Assembly: GCF_013426205.1 (NCBI RefSeq)
Contig: NC_089425.1
Location: 2,542,001 to 2,606,000, forward strand
Direction: 5' to 3'
DNA length: 64,000 nt
Source of the DNA: Metarhizium brunneum
Lineage: Eukaryota; Ascomycota; Sordariomycetes; Hypocreales; Clavicipitaceae
Below, piece by piece: positions 56,208 to 64,000 of the stretch; position 1 is the first letter of the stretch; every line of letters starts with the position of its first letter. The notes below the pieces were generated by a model. The model worked only from the letters and a program-made list of their open reading frames with translations, made no database searches and was not told where the DNA came from. The translations under genes and the position numbers were made by a program.

Positions 56208-57026
56208 TCAGCATAACCTCAGATAATTCAGCGCAAAATACAAACCGTGCTTTTGCATCTGCCCGCCTGAGCCTCTCCCACTCACCGCGCTGCCCAACTC
56301 ACCACCCTGTCTCCCTTCCGGCCTCCTGACATGCCCATTATTGAAGGCACCGTAAAGATTCCCACCCGCCATGCCGCGTCGACAAGGGCTTCCACTTGTG
56401 CCCTCGAAGCGCCATAAGTCGAGTCTTCTCCTCCACCACAAGGGGTATCCATGAAACAGCCCCAACGACCACTGCGTAGCCGTATCCGACGGCATCTCGT
56501 GCTTGAACCTGCACCCTCGCTGTGTAAACGCGCATACCCCTTCGTGGATCCATTTGTCGCAGAAGATCTTTTGCCTCGACGCGGCGGACGGCCGTGTTCC
56601 CGGTTCCGCGAGCTATTTCTCAGAAACTTGTCAGCCAACTCGGGCGTGTAGGCGAGCGAAGACGGAGAAGGAATATGTGAGGAGTACCTGAGCAGCATGT
56701 CCATAGTCATGCCCTTGGCCCGTATTCGCCGCCAAGGGCGGCAAAATCACCATGTTATCATGCCTCGTCTCTCGGGGAGACACGTCGTTCATCGGAGGGA
56801 GCGTGTCTGCCGGGAGCAGTCTTGTATATTGCCCGTTACCTCGGTCTAGGTAATAGCCGTTGACGTTGGCTGAATGAACGGAGCCACTGGAGGATCGGGG
56901 TGACAGCGGCAAGTTCAGCTCCGCGCAAGACTGTGTTGTGTGCATCATGGACTGAGGGCCACGGTCCTCATTGTACCGGTTGGCCCATGGTACTGATGGG
57001 TCATGAGGTGGCTGAAGATTGTTCAT
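56208..57026 (-). CDS. CCCH zinc-finger protein
   Basis: Exons 57026-56688 and 56612-56208 give 247 residues, joined by a 75-nt intron (GTACTC donor, GGCTGAC branch, AAATAG acceptor, phase 0). The first exon starts MNNLQPPHD (AGAATGA context; another ATG in frame lies upstream at 57101) and is Pro/Ser-rich without a domain. The second carries one CCCH finger (C131, C140, C147, H151; spacing x8-x6-x3) with the flanking KIFCDKW and EMPSDTATQ. It is followed by LGLFHGYPLWWRRR, a hallmark of a fungal CCCH family I know only as hypothetical proteins. CCCH fingers usually bind RNA; the role here is unknown. The C-terminal 60 residues are low-complexity. The gene lies about 470 bp downstream of the remodeller gene on the same strand. 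Confidence 0.72.
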
Positions 57027-57497
57027 TCTACTCGTACTGGCCGTCGTAGGGGTGCGTAAAAGTGATATAAGGTGCGAATGATAAATAAGATGATACCACA
57101 TTCCATGTTAATAAAAAAACGTCTTTTAAAAAAATAAACAACTAAAGCATTAGTGGTTGGTGAAGTACACATCACTCGACAAACGCACTCGTCATCTACG
57201 TTGGCTATGCAACTTCCCGGATCCACGATGCGAAGGCACAAGTCAGTATGACGCTGTTTGCTCTGTTGAAAAGGCGGTCTAAGCATTCTGGCGTCCGAGA
57301 TCACTAGGTCCATACAGCCTGACAATCGGGACTACCGTTTGTAATGAGGTTTCTATTCACTTGGTCGTTTCCGTTTCCTTCCCGTAGCTAGATGAGCAAG
57401 TGCAGTTAAGTTTTGGGAATATACAAGTCTATCCTGTAATCGGTGGTGAGCCCTTAACCTCGCAATCCATGCTAAATCAGTGGCCTAATGTCTCAGT
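57027..57497. other. Intergenic region between two minus-strand genes
   Basis: Likely promoter of the CCCH gene and 3' flank of the remodeller gene. It is AT-rich near 57100-57130. Nothing else is seen. Confidence 0.5.
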
Positions 57498-60400
57498 TCA
57501 ACCAGACCCACGTCGTTGTTCTTGCTGATTAATTTGTTGTAATCTCGTTTCCAGCATCTGTAATTGCGTAAGTTTTGAGTCTCCTTTAACTGGGAGATGC
57601 TGAATAGTATCTATAGCCAGTCGTATACTGGATTCGGAGAGCTTCTCTACTGGAATCCGTAATAGAGCCCAGGAGCCCCAGCTAAGTGAGGGTTCAGCAT
57701 GTTGTCTTGGTGGCTGAGTAGATTGTATTCTTGAATGCGATGATGCCGGAAATCCGGGTGTAGCGCCAACAGGCCCTATTTCTGCTGCCGCATTGCTTGG
57801 GCGTGTTTGGGCCTGGGGCGGGACAAAGGGGTCAGGGGCAGGGGAGGCGGAATAGGCGACCCCATTGGAGAAGTTTCTCGGATGGGATTCGACGATGCTG
57901 GGGAGGTTCGTGGCGTAAGGTGCGGGTTGGCGGTACGTCTTTTCATTTGAGGGGACAGAACCGTGTCGCGGGGGCATGTAATTCGGGTTCCTGTATCTGA
58001 GTTTGGCCTTTTTACTGGTGTTTTTGGGGATACTACCTTTTTCGAGGGCTGTAGCGGTTTGCAATGTTTGCTTCGTCCGATAGGGCTGGGCTTGGGTTTT
58101 GGGCTGGTAGACGTGGTCTTGCCCCTGAAGCTCGTCTTCACTGAAGTCGTGCGCGGTTTTGATGTGGGACGTCCTGATGTCTTGGGCACCCTGGATTTTG
58201 ATAGTCCGTTGTTTCGTTGCAAGGTCGTCGAGGTCGTTTTCTGCTGAGCTCGAGTGTCAATCTTCTTTGTTCTCGTGGACTGTGTTGTTGGGGTGACTGA
58301 TCCGGTTTTTGGCTTTGGAGAAGTCGTTCGCTTTTTACCTTCTGCTTCATTGTCCTCGTCTGAAGACGAAGAATCGGCGCCAGCGAAGTCATCAGAAGAA
58401 GAATCTGAGGCATTAGGCCCAGCGCCATCCTGGAGATATTCGGCTAATGTATCGGGCCTGTAGTTAAGGGTCTGTGGATGTTAGCGATGACCCTTTCATG
58501 AACTTTCAAAAAATACATACTGTTCGGCGTCTTTCTCCTCTTCCCAGCCTCTCTTGATTTGCTTCGGCGTGGCGGCGAGCCTCCTCTTCTCTTTCTGCAA
58601 GAATCTTGTCCCAGACACTGGAGGAAATTGGTTCGGGGGCTTCAGCCTCGGCAGCTGCTTCTAATTCATCTTCTAAGTTTGCTTTATCATTCGACCAAAC
58701 CTTGGCATAAGTGAATTGAGCCTCCGCAGAGCCTTCATCGTCAACCTTTGTCTGCTCGGTTTGAGATCGGTCTAGAAGTCTGTCAATAGCAGGTCCATCG
58801 TAATGTATAGCACCTTTTTGATAATCATCGCTGAATAGTGCCTGTGCGCCGTGGGCTAGGATGGACTCCAAGTCATCCCCAGCAATTTCATCATCGTCCA
58901 TGCTTTCAATCAAAGCGTGATCGAGAGCCATCTTCTTCTTGCCAATCTGCATGATTCGCTCCTCAACTGTGTCCTTGGTCATAAGTTGAAAACAAAGCAC
59001 CTTCTGCTTCTGACCAATACGGTGGGCCCGTGATAAAGCTTGAATATCTTGATGCGGATTGAAGTCGGGATCCATGATAATAACCGTGTCCGCTGTGGCC
59101 AAGTTGATACCGACACCTCCCGCTCGTGTTGATAGTAAAAATGCAAATATCGCAGAGCCTGGCTCGTTAAAAGCATCGATGCGACGCTGCTTTTCCAAAC
59201 TTGAAAGCTGCCCGTCGAGTCGCCTGTATTGATAGCCAATGCCAGCAAGAAAATCCTCAACAATATCTAGCTGTTGGAGAAACTGGCTAAAAATCAAAAC
59301 CCGGTGTCCCCTCTCCTTCAGCTTCGGAAGCATTTGTTCCAGAAGCAGGAGCTTTGCCGAAGCTTCCACGAGATTGCGATGGATAACGACTGGGTCGTCG
59401 TGCTTTTCTTCAATTGCTTCAGAGTACATGAAAGGGTGGCAGAGACACTTGCGAAGTTGCATCAGAATATTGTTGAGGGATCCTCGCTCCTTCTTGTTCA
59501 TCTTACTGTTGGCAAAAATCGCTTTGATAAGCTGGGGGTTTTTTGCCATTATACTCTTTGAGAGCTTTTCCTGAATTACCGTCATGGTAACCGGCAAAAT
59601 AATCTGGGCCATTGGGGGCAGAAACTTGAGAACCCCGGCCTTGGTCCTTCTCAAGAAATATGGCCGAATCTTTTCATGAAGCCTTGGCAGAGTCTCTTTA
59701 TTGAGGACTTGGAATTCCTCGTCAAGTTTCTCGGCACTCTGCGAATGGTCGATAAATTGAATCAGATTGAACAATTCTCTTTTGTTGTTTTGCAACGGAG
59801 TTCCAGTCAGCAGCAATCGAAAAGGGATCTTCATGACACGCAGGGCCTGGTAGAGCAAACTGCGGTCGTTCTTGAGTCGCTGGCCTTCGTCGACAACCAG
59901 GCCTGCCCACTTAACGGAACTGAAGCGTTGAGTAGTTTTTGGGTCCTGGGTGGAGTCATAAGACATAATAACGACGTGAGCAGCCATTTCTCGCGATCCA
60001 TGTGGGAAGAGTTCGTGCTTGTACGCGAGGTCCTGCGACTCCTGACCCCCATGATAGGTGACTACTCGCAGCTCCGGCGCCCATTGTTTAAACTCTCGAC
60101 GCCAATTCGGGCATGTTGCATTTGGGACCGAAATAAGAAACGGCCAGCACTGTGTATATTTTAGCCAGTGGAATATTTACAAAGCTGTGGTGTCAGATTG
60201 CTTACCCTGGGCTTTTCTTGCACAAGGTACACCACCAAGCTGATGACCTGGACGGTTTTGCCGAGTCCCATTTCATCTGCTAATACGACGCTTCGCCCGC
60301 TGTGAAAGTTATTTAATAGCCAGTTCAGACCTTCTAACTGATATCCCATCAGTTTCCCTCTCTTGAGTCCGGCTGGTTGAACCTCAACTTCCTCGAGCTC

Positions 60401-63078
60401 TTTGTCTTTGAATGCTTTTATACGCTCTCTCATCCTGCTTTGCGAAGAGTGCTCAAAGTACTTCCCAGCAAGATATTCTTCATATGCAACTTTGAAGGCG
60501 GCGTAAAGTTCGCCCGAGTTAGTCGATGGTGGTCCGTCCCATACCACATCATCGTACCCAAGACCCTGGAACTTTACCAGTACTTTGCTGATGTATGGGA
60601 GGTTGTCTATATCTTCTTGCCTGGAGTTAGCTCTCTTTACCGCAGAGTCCAGCTTCACCCGAAAAATGATATCGATCATCAGGTATTCATCGGGAATGGC
60701 TTCCTTCTCAGTAACTTTGAATAAGTCAACTTCCAGGGCTTTCTTTGCAAAACTCGCTCGCATTACAGAAGCCGCAACACCGAATACCCACGCGCCTGGC
60801 ATCCATGTGCAGTGGAAGTATGACATGCCCTCCCATTTGACTAGATATTCCTTGTCATCATCGGAGAGCTGTGCAAAAGCTGGACGTGCTGTGCTGGCCG
60901 TGGGTTCTGCTCGCCAGGCCACAAGCCGATGGATCTTTTGTTGCGCCAAAGTGCATTCATTGCATTGCCAGTCGATGGAGTAGTCCTTAAGTGCTCCAAT
61001 CTCCTGCTCTCGCCCAGGACTTGGGCTACCGATCAAGGGTAAATGATGCTGGTGCCAGCCTCGGTTACAGCGAGTGCAGCGGAAAAGAACATTTTTTGAA
61101 TTATTGACCAGTTCATCTGGCACACTGGTGATAGGATCGACTCCACCGTTCTGTTCTCTTAATTTCTCTTCTTGCCGGGCTGTCTGCCTTTGAGAAAATG
61201 GTGCGCAAGAGCGACCTGCTGTCTTGCAGGATTGGCACACTGAACGTCGTGGGGCTAGAGGATCTTTCTTCTGGTGTATCTCAATACAGAACCGGCACTG
61301 TAACACGAAATTGGCTTCTCCCACTTTCGTGACTAGATGCTCGCGCGCGCTTCGAATACCGATGCAATGTCTGTGGTAGGAATAACTACAACCTTGGCAG
61401 TAGATAATCTGGCTTCGGTTGTTAGCACTGCCACAGGTATGGCACGTGTTCATGTGTACGGCTGCAAAAGAAGAATCCGAAGATACAGGTCGAAAAAGTT
61501 CCTTGACTGAGGCAATCTTTGGAATGCCAGGCTTCTCTTCAACTTGAGTAAACGAGTCTTCGTCCAAGTCGAGGTCATCCTGCATATATCTGACATTTTG
61601 CGTAGCCCGGGAGGATCGCCTGGGCGGCTCAAATTCTATATCGGAGTCAGCAGCACCTCTTCGTGTGGACGCGCGTTTTCGGGAGGGAGGTCGCCGGGAT
61701 CGCAACATAGAGCCCTTGGTTCTACGTCTAGTGCCGGCGATATCAGAAACGACTGGCAGAATAAAATCGTCACCGTCTTCATCTCTTGAGCTTCTGGAGG
61801 GGCCATCGTGTTCTGCTTCCTGAAGTGACGCTTGCGGAAACCTGGGCTGTCTCCTTCGAAGGCTACGTCGACGAGTGTCCAATATTACAGCGTCGGAGTC
61901 GTCACTAGTTTCTGGATTTGATTCCGTCGCATTTCTCGAAGTGGTTGGCTCTTGAGTTCGTTGCCTACGGCTGCGGGTGGCTGCGATGGGTTCATCGGGT
62001 TCTTCCGCATCCATGTCGGTATCCAGGTCCATGACGTCTGAACCGTTGGAGCTGCTGCCAGATTCCCAATCATCGTTAGGCGCAGACTTGCGCTTTCTCC
62101 CAGTTCGTTCCATTCCCATAAAATAGGTTTCAAGAGACTGCGAGCCGTTTTCGAATCCTTCGAGATTCGACAAAGGGATCTTGGTGCAGCGTTAGCAAAT
62201 GTAACGGAAATGGAAGAGCCACGACAGGTGTAGTGGCAATATGAGCCAGTGGTAGGTTGGAGGTGTGCTTCATGCCATTTTTGCACCGCCTATTGACGGG
62301 ATAAAGCAGCTGCCTTTGTGGTCAATGTGAGCGTTTGCTGATGAGTTGTCACCTGATCCACAAGGATGAGAGAAACAATACATGTAGGGCTATCTCAGCA
62401 TCAAATTGAAGTGAAACGATAGTGAGAGGTCGGGTAGGCTTTCATTCCAAGGGCTCTCGAAAACAAAGCAGTGGGAGCGTTATGATGTGAGGCCGCTTAT
62501 TACGGAACAATAAAAAAGCACCATAAACCTGTGTGACATACCATGCATTGTGTTCCGTCTGTTAACTCTACTGTCAAAAGCTCTCCATCATCCGGCGAAG
62601 CCGTGAGGTCCAATATCCTCTCCACGGCATTACTATGCACCTCCTGGTATTCATCTCGGACATCGGACGGAATAAAAGGCAAGGAAACCTGAAGCTTCTG
62701 GCCATGATACGTAATATCAGTCTCCTCAACCTGCGGTGCCCTCATCTCCGAGTCAGCTATTGATGATTGCCTGATAACTTCCATAGACGCTACCGGCGCC
62801 AAGCCCCGTGCCTTTTCATCCAAAGAGTCTCGAATATTTGATATCGCGTCGTTGCCAGAGTGTTCTGCCGCTTCAGGCACCAAGTAGGACGGGTTCTTAT
62901 TCGGCCGAGAAGGTAAATCGGACACCATCAAGCCATACGAGTCATCTTCTGATGAACTCCCATAGCCAGATCGGTTAGTCGAAAAGTCAAAAGAGAATTT
63001 CTCCTGTGATACATGGTTATCATGGCTCAAGCCTACTGCCTGTTGGCCATTAGGCAATATGTCATCGCCATCCTCCAT
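57498..63078 (-). CDS. Mi-2/Mit1-like chromatin remodeller (PHD, chromo-like, SNF2 ATPase)
   Basis: Exons 63078-62542, 62179-60206, 60149-58521, 58471-58339 and 58243-57498 give 1672 residues; every junction keeps the frame. Order: acidic N-terminus; PHD-like finger from C425 ([17 protein letters not shown]); a second Cys-rich finger ending WQCNEC (about 588); chromo-like region ([15 protein letters not shown], about 620-720); SNF2 ATPase from about 795 with motif I DEMGLGKT (814-821), motif II as DEGQ (924-927) rather than DEAH, and helicase-C motifs ([28 protein letters not shown]); a long basic, disordered C-terminus. This is the layout of S. pombe Mit1, the SHREC remodeller that positions nucleosomes for heterochromatic silencing, and of Mi-2/CHD3. 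It acts in the nucleus. Intron 1 (362 nt) is unusually long and could hide a small exon. The frame is open 5' of the chosen ATG up to about 63195. Confidence 0.88.
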
Positions 63079-63497
63079 TTGTAGCCTGTCGTCGATCCAC
63101 AGGCAATGACGATAAGGAGATGGATGATGAGGTCCAGAGTCCTCCACCCTTCTTTCGGATCTCTGACCTACTGCGGTTCCGTAGGCCTACCAAAATCGGA
63201 TTGGTTCTCATGCTCTGAGAAGGAAATGTCGTGGCTCGCGGTTTCTAATGCTAAATAAGTAACTTCGACGCGACTCAAGTGGATTCATGGACTCATGGCG
63301 ACTTGTTGGGCTTGGCTTGGAGCCAATCACAGACGCCTATTAGTCCTTACCGCCTTCATTACCCCTGCAATTGGCGGCAGAAAAAGAGGAAGGAGCCTCA
63401 CTCGGTCGCGTTGGAGACAAATTTCGTCACATGCTTCGTACTCTCACGTATTACATTTGGGCTAACGCGGCGGACTATTACAGTCGCGTATAATGCC
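63079..63497. promoter_or_regulatory. Divergent promoter region
   Basis: About 420 bp between the start codons of the remodeller (minus) and a partial gene (plus). A possible 5' exon of the remodeller may end here, since the frame remains open back to about 63195, next to a TTTTGGTAG acceptor-like sequence. CCAATC lies in it on both strands (63325-63330 on plus; GATTGG at 63199-63204). Confidence 0.4.
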
Positions 63498-64000
63498 ATG
63501 ATAAGCGCAGCAAGATGGCCAGCTGCTGGTCAACGCTGCATGCTGCGTCAATCGTTACATAACATCCCAGCGCTCATTGTCCCCCAGTTTGTCCGCTGCG
63601 CAAGTCTATCCTCTATACATCGAGGGCTAAAACGATCCGAACGAGCGCAATTTGGCGAGTCTCGTTCCTGGACGGCAACGCACGATGACAGAAGTCACAG
63701 CTTTAGCCGAATTGGGCGAACAACGAAGGCTTTAGACGGCGCTGCCTCTAAACGGCAACAGCAAAAACTTCGGAAGAAGCTTGATCGCAAAGCTTCAGAA
63801 ATTGGTGACGAAGACGACGTTGGCAGGCAGACCAGGAGGAAGCGGTTTCTGGATCCGGAATTCTCTTTTGGGAAAAGAAGTCTGGTATATCAATTGAAAC
63901 ATGGCCTGCTGAAGGATACAGCTGCCTCGCTAGATTTGGAGCAACCGGTTCGGCCGCGACACTTCCACGGGAACGACAAATTGCCTCGGCGAAATTCTCG
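63498..64000 (+). CDS. Partial gene, probable mitochondrial protein (3' end outside window)
   Basis: The ATG at 63498 opens a frame of at least 167 codons that runs off the window end without a stop. The N-terminus (MISAARWPAAGQRCMLRQSL) is rich in Arg, Ala and Ser and lacks acidic residues for about 45 residues, as in mitochondrial presequences. A basic, charged stretch follows (KRQQQKLRKKLDRKASE), then KRFLDPEFSFGKRSLVYQLKHG. The arrangement resembles the N-terminal extension of fungal mitochondrial RNA helicases or ribosome-associated proteins, but no catalytic motif lies inside the window, so no product is assigned. It is divergent from the remodeller gene with about 420 bp between starts. 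Confidence 0.65.
   Translation, partial: MISAARWPAAGQRCMLRQSLHNIPALIVPQFVRCASLSSIHRGLKRSERAQFGESRSWTATHDDRSHSFSRIGRTTKALDGAASKRQQQKLRKKLDRKASEIGDEDDVGRQTRRKRFLDPEFSFGKRSLVYQLKHGLLKDTAASLDLEQPVRPRHFHGNDKLPRRNS

Noticed and set aside
57776..58222. Alternative reading of the remodeller C-terminus straight through the fourth intron
   Set aside because: It gives only a basic low-complexity tail. Splicing 58338-58244 keeps phase and joins to a more protein-like sequence that ends at 57498.

Overview
The window is nuclear DNA from a filamentous ascomycete, most likely a Sordariomycete of the order Hypocreales. The evidence is the short introns (49-95 nt, one of 362 nt) with GTATGT/GTAAGT-like donors and CTAAC/CTGAC-like branch sites, and the gene content: the conidiation regulator WetA, fungal DUF3433, SUR7/PalI, FLC/TRP-like, AIM24 and COP9 subunit 3 proteins. 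The order is an inference from the overall character of the genes and intergenic DNA and was not tested. No virus, prophage, CRISPR array, rRNA or convincing tRNA was seen. Layout: 1.4-4.0 kb, multi-exon C2H2 zinc-finger gene (+); 4.0-11.5 kb, gene desert rich in TACGGAGTA-type palindromes and GGTACCTA-type tracts; 11.5-13.1 kb, second C2H2 gene (+); 15.0-17.0 kb, low-complexity protein with a PAM2-like motif (-); 18.0-19.6 kb, AIM24-family gene with a polyglutamine tract (-); 19.6-26.5 kb, second desert; 26.5-27.5 kb, unknown gene (+); 27.5-31.8 kb, third desert ending in a cluster of minisatellites; 31.8-33.7 kb, wetA (+); 35.2-37.5 kb, FLC/TRP-like membrane protein (-); 40.4-42.9 kb, DUF3433 membrane protein (-); 44.5-45.8 kb, secreted, probably GPI-anchored PLC-like phosphodiesterase (-); 47.8-48.7 kb, SUR7/PalI membrane protein (+); 49.4-51.1 kb, second PLC-like phosphodiesterase (-); 52.0-53.6 kb, COP9 signalosome subunit 3 (-); 55.0-55.8 kb, broken secreted cysteine-rich gene (+); 56.2-57.0 kb, CCCH zinc-finger gene (-); 57.5-63.1 kb, Mi-2/Mit1-like PHD-chromo-SNF2 remodeller (-); 63.5 kb to the end, start of a probable mitochondrial protein gene (+, cut by the window edge). 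There is no operon or biosynthetic cluster. Themes are conidial development (wetA, COP9 subunit, chromatin remodelling), membrane and wall proteins (FLC, SUR7/PalI, DUF3433, two PLC-like proteins) and regulators with zinc fingers. Several gene models were joined by hand across introns: the 3' exon of the FLC gene, the five exons of the remodeller, and the first exons of the AIM24 and CSN3 genes. I found no clearly new system. The most distinctive observations are the intergenic palindrome family, an intron at the same position and phase in two zinc fingers of one gene, the PAM2-like motif in an otherwise unknown protein, and the ambiguous second intron of the AIM24 gene.
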